Source: Sphagnum compactum (lineage: Eukaryota; Bryophyta; Sphagnopsida; Sphagnales). Taken from it: a DNA stretch of 64,000 nt. The notes below the pieces were generated by a model, which saw nothing but the letters and a program-made list of their open reading frames with translations, searched no databases and had not been told where the DNA came from. Positions 9,840 to 21,499 of this stretch are shown here, piece by piece (position 1 is the stretch's first letter; every line of letters starts with the position of its first letter). The position numbers were made by a program, and so were the translations under genes. Where the stretch lies: positions 12,338,001 to 12,402,000 of the forward strand of contig OZ234498.1 in the NCBI GenBank assembly GCA_965153455.1. The letters are read 5' to 3'.

Positions 9840-12800
9840 TTACCTGTGTAAGCGGACTGAGCTTCCAGGTGAGGAGGTTCCACCAGATGGCTTGAGGCGT
9901 GGAACGGTGAAAGCTGCAGAGAAGATGTTTGTTCTTGGAACTTGACTATTTGATGCAATGAGGAGCTGGGCAGGACCAAGAAGACTGCCCTCTGTCAAAT
10001 GGCTTGCCCCACTTTTGCGAGCTCTGCTTGATGACACTCTCTGTCTCTTTGTCTTGCTTGTTCCAGAAACAGGTGGAAGCGGAGGTCTCTTTTGCGCCTG
10101 CAAGATACTCCCAATGTCAGAAACCCAAGATGACATGGGCTTTACTGCACTGATGTTAATAACTGACAAAAGGTCCACATGCCTGACATTTGAGCTGACA
10201 AACTCAGTTGAATTCACAGTTGGAACCATGAGAGGAGAATAGAGACAAATGGAGTCTTAATGACTCCAACATAGCTATATAACTAATATCAAGCCTCATA
10301 TGTTTAGAGATTGATCCACTAGGTGGCAGTTTGAGCTTCCTTCTAGGTTTAAGCTTGGGCAAACATTCTATCCCCATTTTGTGATAGACTCTAGATGCAT
10401 AACAAAGGGAGCTATGAAAGATGTCAATGCACACCATAGAAGTTGAATACGAGCTCTTTGGATTGTTCTCATTTGTCTCTGCCTCTCCTGATGGTTGATT
10501 ATCAGCACTCTGCCCCTCGGTATTTAGTTGCACAGCACCGACTCCAATTGCAACTCCAGGTGTAACAAACCCTGCAGAATTCTGCTGATAGACATTATAA
10601 GGTGAGTATAAGGATGGCAGACACAGGATGTGTGGCCCATGAAGGGAAAAGAAGAAACACAGGGACTGGCCATATTTGGTCAATTACCATCGATTGTCGT
10701 CGTGCACCCAAAGACCTTCTTTGACCCAAGCTCTGCTTCTTTTTTTGCCTCTCAAGAGGAGAGCCATTGATATCCTGCAGTTGTTCAAGACTATCCATGA
10801 CCTTATTTCTTTCTTTGCTTGCTCTTGATCTTGTAAGTGGGGCCTGCACACATTCCACACCACGGTCTGTCTGATGCTACAAAACCTGAACAAACCACTG
10901 CATACAAGTACAGAAAGAAAAAGGATGTGGATAAATACAAAAGTAAGTTATGTGTAGCATAAGGACTGAGAACAGGCTGTTCTGTGAATGGAGGCCCAGC
11001 ATGAGGCAGGAGCCAAGCACAGGACTCATTTCCCAGAACCTCCCTGTTCAAGGTCCTTACCTGGCAGAAAGACCTGGTAGAATTTTAGACGGCTGAGATT
11101 TTGTCTGAGAAGGAGAGGAGGCACTTATACTTTAGATGTCATCCTTGGTTGAGGCTTGAGGGTAAGGTGCCCTCCACATACACTAGAAAAATTCTACCAG
11201 TTCTTTAGGTTGTAGATGAATGGCTTTCTTTTTGGTCTATCGGTCAAATATGATTCCTGGATCGAATCTTACATCTTGGAAATTCGATCCATCAGAAAGA
11301 ACTTGGGTTGCCCTTGCAGTGCTCACAGCACCTAAGTCCAACTCCCCTCGCAGATTGCGACTTGTTGTTTTCTTGCTGTGTGTATCAGCCTTCTTGACCA
11401 CCTGAGAAACATCAGCCCAATACTTTCCAGTCAGAACTGATCTCCCATTCTCTGACAATAGATCTTGACCTGTAGTCAGGTACTCTCAGAAGTCAGGTTC
11501 TCTCAGAAGTCAGGTTGTGGTGATAATATTTTCACATTCAAAAGGCATATATCCTCATCACCTCATTTTCTTTGATTTCTTGCTGCAAATCACTCAGTTG
11601 CATTCTTAAACTCTTGTTCTCCTGCCGGAGATCCTCAAGAACTGAAATTCCTTCTTTCAATGCTGCCTCCTTCTCTTTCAGAAGCGTCAGTGCATGGGCA
11701 CATTCCTGTTTCAAAGTAAAACAGATTATTCATTATTTCCCAAGTAACACAGTCCATATGCATTTACATTAGTCTCAACTGCACAATCAAAAAGACCAGA
11801 TGCATTTTATCCCAGAACAGAGTTCTTGCCAATTGAGCATTAAACCACATTGGAAGACAAGCAGGCACCTACCTCTTGTGATTCTTTCTGTGCATTTTGA
11901 ACTGCTTGTCTTTCCTCTTGCAGCTCCTTACTTGTCAAATTTAGCTGGGTTTCCAAAGCCAATTTCTGTGATGCCAGATTATCTGAGTCTTCAAGAAGCC
12001 TTTTGGTATCAGCCATCCTACAATTGAGTTTTTCCAGTTCTTCCTTTGCCAACTCCAACTGACTGCGTAGAGATTTGTTCTCCAAATCCAGACTTCTAAC
12101 TTGGTGCCTGCTATTTCTCAAGTTTCCAGCAGCACTCTCAAAATCTGCCATCTTGCTCTTCATGTCCTGAAGTTCCACAGTTGTTGAATTGAGCTGGTTT
12201 TGCTGAGCCTTCTTCTCTAAAGAAAAGCTCTCCAGTGCAAGACTCAAGCTTTTAGCCATGGTCTCAGAATCTGCCACCTTGTTCTTCGTTTCCTGGAGCT
12301 CAGCTAATGCTAACTCAAGCTGGCTCTGCAGAGTTTCCTTCTCTAAGGACAAGCTCTCCAGTACATGACTGCTGGTTTGCAAGCTTGCAGCAAGTATCTC
12401 AGCATCCATCATCTTGCTCTTTACTTCCTGAAGCTCTGCACTTGTGCACTTGAGCTGGTTCTGGAGAGCCTCCTTCTCCAAGGACAAGGTCTCCAGTGAA
12501 AGACTGCTGGCCTGCAAACTTGCAGCCAGGCTAGCGGGATCCACCATCTTTCTCTTTACTTCCTGGAGTTCAGCACTTGTGCAATTCAGCTGGTTCTGCA
12601 AAACTTCCTTCTCTGAGGATAAGATCTTCAGCATTTGCTTGCTAGTTTCCAATTCTGCAACAAGGCGCTTGTTATCGGCTGTCTGTTTTTGGATTCGAAC
12701 CAAAAGTTCTTGAGACTGAGATGTCTCTTGGGCACTGATTGTGCATTCAACAACCGCCTCTTCCATGCCAGTTGACTCCTCCGATTGCTTCCTCTCACAT

Positions 12801-13728
12801 CTTAAGATTATGTCCTGTGGCAATATAAGATTTTGATTATGATCTACACAAGAATCCATTAAATCAATCTAAAGCTGTATATCTTCAATCTTCTTCATGA
12901 AGGATCTCCATTTGTGGACAGGAGCTGTGAAAAAGAAAAAAAGAAAGAAACATATCTGATCTTCTAATCACATACCTGGAAGCCACTCTCATCCCTCATT
13001 TGCTGCACCTCGTCCAGAGATTGTTGCAATTGCTCAATGGTGCGAGATGCAACCTCTAGCTGCTTCTCCTTGTGACAAAGACGGCCACTATGAATTGCTT
13101 CCATATTTTTGAGCTGACCATGCAAAAAGGAGCTTTCATTCACCAGCCATTGTGCAAGCTTCTTTCTTTGTTTCTGACACTGGCACAATTTCTCCTTCAG
13201 TTTTGTGATCTCCTGTTCACTCCACCAACCACGACAGTGTGTCCTTTGCATTATTAGCATCAGCATGATACATGTTACTTGTCATGCATGATTCATCCTG
13301 TTGGGTTCTTCAATCATAATCAAAAGAACGCAGGGACATCTCTTCTTTCTACTAAAAGATCCTTCCCCACTTCAACAAACAAAGATTCTATAGCTCCAGC
13401 CTCTGGTGACTGACTACTGACTACTTACCCGCTGTTGGGTTTCCTTCTCTGTGGCTTCAGCCAAACTCTCAGCTCTCAGGGCCTCCACTTCAAGCTTGTG
13501 AATCTCAATGGCTGCTTTTAAGGACTGCTCAAGGTCCTCAATTCTTTGCTTTGCTTCATCAACATCATTCTCTTTGGAAGTTTCAACCACGTCGATACAA
13601 CCCCTTTGTTCTGTCGACATTGTTGTTGTTCCTCTTCCTCCCTGTCATTTTCCCACTCCACCAATCAGCAAAACGACCTGAAGTGTAATAATAGAACATG
13701 AAGATCTGTGTTCTCTTATAGAAATCCC

Positions 13729-13779
<51 letters not shown>

Positions 13780-15122
13780 TTACCTTAGAGTCCTGTAGCA
13801 GTGCGGTGAGAAATTTGACCTTCGTTTGCAACACCTCGACATTCTCCAATGCCGCTTCTGCAAGCCAACAAAACGTGGTTTTCAGGATCTTCAGAAGTCT
13901 TCAGATGCTCTTATACTATGAAGGTCGTACCTGGAAACCGAAAAGGAAAGAAAAGAAAAAGAAAAAGAGACATACGTATTCTGGATTATAAACCTACCTA
14001 GTTTGAGCTTCATAACAAACTCTTGTTGCTGCTGCAAACCGTGAGAGACTTTCAGCTTCGCCTTCTCATATGTCTGTGCAGAAGCTTTCCTCTTATGCAC
14101 CTGCATCGCCTGTTGCAAATTCACCCCAAAAAAAGAGAAGACAGAGAATGCAGTCAGCGACAACCTCAACAAAATCTGATATCATAACGGAAACTATAAA
14201 ACTCTATATCGAGAAGGAAAAAAAAAAACTGCGAAAATGAGAAAAAAAAACTCGTCGATACATAGCTTGCGAAGTGGACCGTGAAAACACGCGGGGGGCA
14301 AAAATACTTGTCGATGCATAGCATGTGAAGTAGATCGTGAAAACACGGAAAAAAAACACAAGACTTGTCGATACATAGCTTGTGAAGTAGATAAGGAAAA
14401 CAAGGAAGAAAACAAGACTTGTCACTACATAGATCGTGAAAACAACGGAAAAACAAGAAGGACGTAAGTATTATTTCATGCTGTCTGGAAGAAGAAAACA
14501 GAAATTGTCAAAACAGAGCCTGCGACGTAGATAGAGAAAACAAGGGAAAATAAGGACGCACTTATCTATTATTTCATGCTTCTGTCTCGAAGAAAACAGA
14601 CATTTGTCGATACGAAGCTTGCGACGTAGATAGTGAAAACGAAGGAAAAATAAGGACGCAAGTATCTATTATTCCGTGCTGCTACAAAACAGAAATTGTC
14701 GATACAGAGCTTGCGAAGAAGATAGTGGAAAACAAGGGAAAATAAGAAGTACGCAAGTATTATTGTTTCATGCTGTCTCGAAAGAAAACAGAGATTGTCG
14801 ATACATAGCTTGCGAAGTAGACAATGAAAACAGATGGCAAAAGAACAACGACTCAAGTATTGTTATTTCATGCCGTCTCGAAACAAAATTAAAACAAAAC
14901 AGGAAAAAAAAATTAAAAATTGTCGACACAGAGCTTGCGAAATAGATAGTGAAAAAGAACACCGACCGCGAAGAAGTCGCTCTCCATTTGCTGTTTGTCA
15001 AGGTCCCACAGATTCATGTGAATCTCCAGCTTTTGCTTCAGAATCTCATTCTCTTCTTGCAGGAATTCATTCTGAACGTTGCTTTTGTTGTTGTAACAGC
15101 GGCGCAACTCCGACTCCGCCAT
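9840..15122 (-). CDS. Long coiled-coil protein, 11 exons, about 866 residues
   Basis: Exons (minus strand): 15122-14967, 14109-13998, 13857-13784, 13641-13429, 13212-12976, 12814-11873, 11705-11562, 11401-11273, 10876-10688, 10581-10435, 10097-9840. All junctions are GT-AG and the frame is kept. The start is the ATG giving MAESELRRCYNNKSNV; another in-frame ATG lies 32 codons upstream. The protein is almost entirely heptad coiled coil up to about residue 660. The big sixth exon (314 residues) holds five and a half tandem units of about 38-45 residues built on AELQEVKxKMxD and LESLSLEKExLQNQ. The tail is basic and serine-rich (RRSLGARRQSM; KTKRQRVSSSRARKSG), suggesting a nuclear or DNA/microtubule-associated role. 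A KVKF motif in exon 3 fits the PP1-docking pattern but is short. The stop overlaps a strong CAG|GTAAGC donor, so a further exon is possible. Family not recognised. Confidence 0.8.
10958..11061. repeat. MITE-like element, copy A (intron 8 of the coiled-coil gene)
   Basis: The right end reads CCCTGTTCAAGGTCCTTACC and the left end TAAGGACTGAGAACAGG, an imperfect inverted terminal pair. Its right half is closely similar to copy B at 30372-30479, including GAGGCAxGAGC and CCCAGAAC. Confidence 0.65.
13732..13776. repeat. (CT)n microsatellite in intron 3 of the coiled-coil gene
   Basis: Uninterrupted CT tract on the plus strand, which is GA on the transcribed minus strand. It begins about 8 bases beyond the exon 3 donor. 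Confidence 0.95.
14254..14960. repeat. Intron minisatellite, nine copies, two unit lengths
   Basis: The core TGTCGATACATAGCTTGCGA, followed by AGTAGATAGTGAAAAC, recurs at about 14257, 14309, 14367, 14421, 14506, 14605, 14697, 14795 and 14921. The first units are about 54 bp. The later ones are about 92-125 bp because they carry an added GACGCAAGTATCTATTATTT-type block. The array fills most of intron 1 of the coiled-coil gene and runs up to the exon 1 donor at 14966. It creates spurious open frames on both strands. Confidence 0.9.
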
Positions 15123-16949
15123 TATTTCCGAAACCCCGCTCCTATGATCAGAAAATCCTGAAGCGCTCGACCACAACAACACTCCCAACGGAGGAGTTCG
15201 AGAGAGAGAGAGACACACACACGAGAAGAGACAAGAGACGCGAGCGCGCGGAACTCAGGAAACTCAGGAACACGCGCAACGGCTAGTTCTGCTCATGTAC
15301 TCTGCCCGAAAGAAAATTATTTTATGATGCCCGAACCCTCCTTCTCCTCATCACACGTTTTGTAAATAATAGATATTATGGCCTATTGGTAGAAAGATCA
15401 ATAAAATATGAAAATAAATAATAGACCATAATGGATTTTATGCATAAATAATTTTTAAAAAATTAGGAATCCTTGGTTTCAATTAACACCTAATTTAATT
15501 ATTTCAAGTCAAACATAAATGAAAATTAATTAATTTGAAAATTAAATGAATGATAATTTTTATTTTACATCTAAATGAAATGGGTGAATAATTAATTCAT
15601 TTGCTCTCCTTTTTAAGTATTGAAGGGCTTGTGAGAACAATTTTGAGATCAATCCTATTTTTTTCATATATTTTCATGTTGTTAGTTTTTTTTAATCAAC
15701 TTTTATGTTAATATGAATTTTTTTGTGTAATGAACTTATGATGTTATAAACTCATATGTTGTTTTGTTTTATGAGGGTTAGAGAAAATTTATTTATGCAA
15801 GTTCAATGAACAATTTTGATGAGATGAAGCTTTTCCATGTATGTGATGAGTGGCCTTTTGGGTGTAACTCACATAAGCACCTGTGTTCTTTTAGGTCAAA
15901 ATGATGTAAGTTTTATGCTTGTGGTATGTATGTTATGTGAATTGTATGTGTTGTGTGTTCAAGGTTTAGGGTTTAGGGTTTAGGGTTTTTTTCAATTTTG
16001 TGATGTAGCCACAATGTCAATCATCCATCAAAGGAATGAGCCAAATTATGACTATGTGTTCAAAAGGATAGTAGCTTTTTTAAAGAATATTGTCATTCTT
16101 CATTTTTTAACACAAGGTGTTTTGTGAGATAAACAACTTTGACAAAGGAATCAAGTTATCATGATAAAAAAATCAAGCTTGATTGATTCTTCTTGTTATT
16201 AAGTTTTCAATTGTTTCAAGGTCATGAATATTTATGTGTCTATGCTAACAAAGTCTAAGCTACAAGAAGCCCAAAAGGTTTTTTCTTGTTAGTTGGACTA
16301 GGCACATGCTCATGTGAGCCTAGGCATATTAACTTGTAGTCGGCCCCATTTATCCACTTTTCTTAGGCAACAAAACTCACTTAGATACAAGGTTTTTCCA
16401 TTCAAAGAGGAGCAATCAGAAGGGAATCAATTGTTTCTCAACTTCCACCAAACCCTTGTGGTTGGTCAGACACTTCCCATTCCCATGTTTGATCTCTTAG
16501 AGGTAGTTGAAGGCCAAATGGATCAAATCATGAACTCTCAATCTAAGTGTACTTCACTATGAGCACTACAATAACCCCCTGTTTGTTTGAAAAGTTTGAA
16601 CAAATTCCAGTGTAAATGGGCAAACTTCCAGAATAATATTTGCAATGTTTCCATGAGTGTCAGTCCTATCTCACAATCCTGTCATGATGCTCCTTACTAT
16701 TTTCCACAAAATGTGATGAGGTAAACGAAAAATGAGCATTGACCACAAGTGATGTGTTTTTTTCAGCAGGATCCAAAAAAGGAACAATTTGTGCAGATGA
16801 TTTGCATCTCTTAACAATTTGTGCTCATTTTCCTACTTACATATGAAGACTGCAATCTCTCGTTGAAAAATGACAGCAATATCTTACATTAAATGACACC
16901 AACCTGTCTTTCAGATTGTTGATCTCACTCCCATAAACTGCTCTGTGCC
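15123..16949. other. AT-rich intergenic region between two minus-strand genes
   Basis: The part nearest 15122 (to about 15360) is the GA-rich leader and promoter of the coiled-coil gene. The rest is strongly AT-rich with no coding frame, and ends in the 3' flank of URI1. A telo-box cluster lies at 15964-15989. Confidence 0.6.
15964..15989 (+). promoter_or_regulatory. Interstitial telomere-type repeat (TTTAGGG)3
   Basis: Three and a half perfect plant telomere units. It is about 840 bases upstream of the coiled-coil gene's ATG, so a promoter role is not obvious. Confidence 0.7.
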
Positions 16950-19158
16950 CTAGGAGTCTTTGCCCTTGCGAAGCTTGAATTTCGACACTGGTCGCATTGG
17001 CCGATTTTCCTCTTCCTGTGGTCATTGTTTAAGGTTACCAAAATGAACTCAGAAAAAATTAACACCCCGTGGCCTCACATTTGAAGCTTGAAATTAGGGT
17101 TTTTATCTCATAATTTCCTGTTCTGTCTTTTGTTGTTCAGAAGAAATTGCATGCAACATTTGCAGGAAACTAATGTAAGAATGCTAACAACATAGAAGTA
17201 AGAAGCTGAGTTTCTCATTGGAAATATGTTCAGTGAGGCCTGGAGTCAGGTCATAGGTTTCTAAACCCTAAGGATACCACCACAAGTGTGTACAAGGCAA
17301 TCATTCAAGTGTACTTCTTTGCTCTCAAACAAGTCAGAAAAGCACTTGTCAAAGCTAACACAGGCACACAAAGCTATTAGGTATTCCACAACCAGTTGCA
17401 ATTCCTTCCCACTCTCCTTACTAAAGATGCTGCAGTCAAAGACCATGGCCATGAACATTCAAAACACCATCACATATTGAGCACAGACACTGCTAACTAC
17501 TTTGTGTAATCAAGCAAGGTTCTGAATTCAAATGAATAAGATGGAGGAATGACTCACCTGGGCAACAGATTGATTAGAAGAGAGGTTACCAGGGTTCCGT
17601 TCCAAAACAGTTCCAGAAAAGGCCTGTCACAGGCAGAACAATGTACTAAGTCTTTGATCCAATGCCATTCATTCACAACCCCATGTCTTCAAGCTCAATC
17701 CTTGAATCCTGACCCAAACTTTGCACTGCTGTCATTTCAAGCACAAGTTTGAAACAAAACAACACTTTTATCCACAACCCACAGGATCTGACTCCAAAAC
17801 TTTGAAACCAATTTCCACAAATAATGAAGAGGCCACAGGACTTAGTGAAGATTTTGGACACAGACACACACACCTGTAGATGCACAGTGGAAGGAGAATG
17901 AGAACGTGGTGGAAGCCGGTCTTGAGCAGAAAGAGAAGCTCCTCTCTCCACACTGAGTTCATCCTCAAACCTGACACGATGTGGTGCAGCATGAATTTCA
18001 TGAGCACCTTTAACATCATGTTCTTCACTTAGCACTCTTTTTGGTTGCTGCTGGTACAATTCACTTCCAAAGTGTGCTCGTCCTTTGCTGCTTGAACTGG
18101 GAAGTTGTGCTAGCCTTTGTAAGAAATCTTCATATTCATCATCATCATCTTCTTCCTCCTCTTCATCTTCTCCCTCTTCATCTTCATCTTCATCTTCACC
18201 TAGCAGTGATCTCTGGAAAGGAGCGAACCGTCTATAAACCTCTGCATCATTATCATCATCACTGCCTGTACCATCATCTTCAGCAGCAGCCTCTGCCAAC
18301 TCTAGTTCAGCAATTCGTGCCATAATCTTTGCATCTTCTGCATCTGCAGAAACCTTTCCATCAACTGCATACAAGCCACCCAAAACCATCCGCATTCTTA
18401 GGATTACTGCGTTCTAAAGAAATATCTCCTCTCTATGTGTTTTTTGGTCTTGATATTCATAAGGTGTCTAAATTTGCACGAGTCAAAGCAAACAACAAAA
18501 GAGAAATGGTGTATGAACTATGAACCTGGTGTAGCATCTTCAACAGGATTTGTTCGCTGAAAAGAAAACTCAGTTGGTTCCGTGTACTCCTCCTTGATCT
18601 CCACAACACCTGCCTACCATCCTCAGAGACCCATGAAGCAGAGAGGATAAGACCCAAGTGCTTTAAGACAAACTTACATCAATCTAAGTCCAGGAAAAAA
18701 CTCTTAAGATGGGATCCCCCCAAGAACAATCCGGGTAAAAGCAACACCCAGCAATCAAAGCAACAAAAGAAAGAGATGGATGGACAGAGAAAGAGAGAGA
18801 GAACAAACTGCAGCTTCATCTGCTATGTTTTTGACAAAGGCGGCTTCTGCTTCAAGATCTCCAATATGGACTTTGGTAGCATTGATTTTGGAATCCAAGA
18901 ATTCACTCCGGCGCTCGAGTATCTCCACTGCCTGTTTTGCAGAGCGTTCTGCATAGTAACCCTCTCCTAAAAGAACCTGAGCTATCGCCATGACAGCCAT
19001 TCCCACCCCAAAAAGAAAAAAAAAGAGAAGAGCAAGAAGAGATTTTGAGAAGAAATTTCTCAATAGCAGCATCCCTAGTTAGGGTAGAGAAAAAGACTTT
19101 TTTTTCTACTCTTTGGAAGCAAAGGGAGAACAATGCTGCAACCCAGGGAGGACATAAC

Positions 19159-19222
<64 letters not shown>

Positions 19223-19689
19223 TAAAATAAAATGGCCACGAATTCCTACCAGAAACTCATTTGTATGTATGAGACGTCCTGGCATGAATGCAGCTTTTCC
19301 AAAGGGAACCTGCAGCAAGCCAAGAAAATTGCGATCCTTTTCATCATATACAAAGAACTTGCCCTGTTGCAAAGAAAACTGCGAGAAACGAACCTCTTCT
19401 CCTCCATGTAGGTTTTTCAAAGGGAAATTCAGTTTGCTAAGAAGAAAGAAAGGGAGGAGTTCAAAGGAGGTGTGCGTAGTACCATGATATCGTAAGAAAC
19501 CAAATCCGGAAGCTGCACGAGGACATTACAGAGAGCGCGATTGTCATCGTGATATCCTTGCAAAGTTTGCAATTGCTGACGCTGTGCTTGAATCGCCTCG
19601 GCCACTCTTCTCGCTACAACCGCAGCATCGGCCTCTGATAGCGTCTCTGCCAAAGGAGTCACAGACCCCTTACCTCGATCATCTCCCAT
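16950..19689 (-). CDS. URI1: URI1-like unconventional prefoldin, RPB5 interactor, 7 exons, 376 residues
   Basis: URI is the prefoldin-fold scaffold of the R2TP/prefoldin-like chaperone complex and binds the RPB5 subunit of RNA polymerases. Exons: 19689-19483, 19309-19250, 18976-18809, 18598-18526, 18364-17874, 17623-17558, 17015-16950. The prefoldin alpha fold is unmistakable: LVSYDIM, VPFGKAAFMPGRLIHTNEFL, then VLLGEGYYAERSAKQAVEIL. It is followed by EPTEFSFQRTNPVEDATP, a long acidic segment (EDEDEDEEGEDEEEEE region), the C-terminal SGTVLERN box typical of URI, and the ending RPVSKFKLRKGKDS. Phase is kept throughout. Two boundaries are chosen among alternatives: the acceptors at 18598 and 18364. 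The start is the ATG giving MGDDRGKGSV; a longer frame upstream is only microsatellite-encoded Glu/Arg. Telo-box motifs lie just upstream. Confidence 0.9.
19162..19219. repeat. (GA)n microsatellite in intron 2 of URI1
   Basis: About 29 GA units, the longest dinucleotide run in the window. It begins about 30 bases from the exon 2 donor. Confidence 0.95.
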
Positions 19690-19750
19690 GGCAGCAGCTC
19701 TCGCTCTCTCCACAACCGCAGCTGTCACTCGGTCGCTCGCTCGCTCGGAC

Positions 19751-19776
19751 TCTCTCTCTCTCTCTCTCTCTCTCTC
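19751..19776. repeat. (CT)n in the URI1 leader
   Basis: A CT tract (GA on the transcribed strand) about 60 bases upstream of the URI1 start codon, a common plant 5' UTR feature. Confidence 0.9.
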
Positions 19777-19817
19777 GCACAAGAGAGCTCTAGATCCAGA
19801 CGAGGGGGGTTCAGGGC

Positions 19818-19866
19818 CTTAGGGTTAGGGTTCGGTTTAGGGCTTTAGGGTTAGGGTTAGGGTTTT
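19818..19866 (-). promoter_or_regulatory. Telo-box cluster upstream of URI1
   Basis: Repeated TTAGGG/TTTAGGG motifs (AAACCCTAA on the coding strand) lie about 130-180 bases before the ATG. In plants such telo-boxes are enriched near transcription starts of ribosome, translation and chaperone genes. Their position here fits that pattern. Confidence 0.6.
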
Positions 19867-21499
19867 GACAAATTACATTGGTAAATTTAACTCTCACCAC
19901 ATGCTCTTGCATGCTTTTCAAATTTTACTATTTTTTAAATTATAAAAATGCTTTGAATATATTTTTGACATTATTGATTGATTTTATTATATTTTGTTTT
20001 AAAAAAATAAAATAGGATGTTTGAAATTTCATTAGGATGGTACAAGAAAATAGAAAGAAGTTTTTTTTTAAAAATAGCTTTGCCACAAGAGGCTTTGTCT
20101 TAAAAAATAATATATATTACATTTGAAATTATATTATGAACTTGAGTTATACGGGATAATAATTTGTTGGTTTTGTGAAGAATTTTGAAAAAAGTAAATT
20201 AAAATTCTCACATTTGTATTAAGACATTTCTTTTCTTAACTTTCTTAAAATTCATTTGTGCATACTTGAAAAATTCAAACCATAGTTCTTCCATTTCCTT
20301 TCCTTTAACAATACAAATGAATATAAAGGTGTAAATAATGATAATATTGTGTGAAAATTCAATTCAAGTTTTTCAAAAACAAAATTGTAGACAATTTTTC
20401 TCGTTATGTGCACAAGGTAAAATCTAGATATTTTTAGATGTTTGAAACAAACATTAATGATGAATGAATATAATTTAGATGGAAAGAGTTGGGAATTTTT
20501 TTCACTTAATTTTTAGTCTCATTTCATTTTCAAATATAAGAATTTGACATTTTTTGTAATTTTTGTTGTCACATTGTGAATTTCGGATTTTCCATGGAAG
20601 ATGTTTTTGTTGTTGTGCTTGATGAGTGTACATGTGGATTAAAAAAAATCTAAATTGTTTTTCATCTTGTGATTGATAATTAGGATTTTTTGTTTGCACA
20701 TGGTCCATGAAAATTAATAAAATATATAAATTTAGGCCAGAAGGTGCCACCATTTTGGGTGCCAATAATTAGATCAAAAATGCAACATTCATATTAAAGA
20801 AATGGAAATGTTAATGGTATTTTTGTTATACATAGGAAATGTGTTTGGTAATTTGAAAATCAATTTGTAAAAATTTGGCCAATATGCTTATGTTACACCA
20901 TATTTACATTCATTTCCAATGACATTTGTCCATATATGGTCTAGTTGAAATCCAGCTCTTGTGATGATTTCATTAAATTGTGATTGTAATTTGAACTTAT
21001 CCATGAAATTTAATAGTTCTTATTTATTTTTTGCATGGTTATTATATTTTAGAATGACAATATTAAAATCTCTCGTTATGATGAATGGACAATGTTCAAG
21101 AGAATGTTGAATTATAGTTTGAAGCTTCATTACACCAATATGCATCCAAGTTCACTTTATGTTTCATTAAATTTTGAGTGTAATTGAACATATTTATTAG
21201 GGTGAAAATGGGCAACCTTTTGGTAACAAGGACAAATTGTTACAGACGACTGAATTCATTAATAGTTAATTCAATTCACCAATAGTTAATCAAATTCATT
21301 AATAGCTAATTCGAATTTAAGTTAGGCACCTAGGAACCATCACTAGGCTACCTAACCTAAGTTAACAACTTAGCCCATTAATCTAGGGGGTGAGTGTGAA
21401 AGTTTGAACCCTTCATTTGCTTTCACCAGGTTTAAAGAACAAATCTTTAACTTTTGAACCAATATTTAATTGAATGATTTTTTTAATCATCGCATATTA
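19867..21499. other. AT-rich intergenic region, no gene seen
   Basis: No coding frame was found beyond short chance ORFs. Composition is strongly AT, unlike the flanking genes. Confidence 0.6.

Noticed and set aside
14166-14945. Overlapping long open frames on both strands rich in Phe/Ser/Cys or Lys/Glu
   Set aside because: They are translations of the intron minisatellite and repeat with its period. They have no splice logic or family content.
19331-19375. Exon encoding GKFFVYDEKDRNFLGLLQ before VPFGKAAF in URI1
   Set aside because: It is open and in frame, but the family joins SYDIM directly to VPFG. The CTGCAG acceptor at 19310 supports leaving it out.
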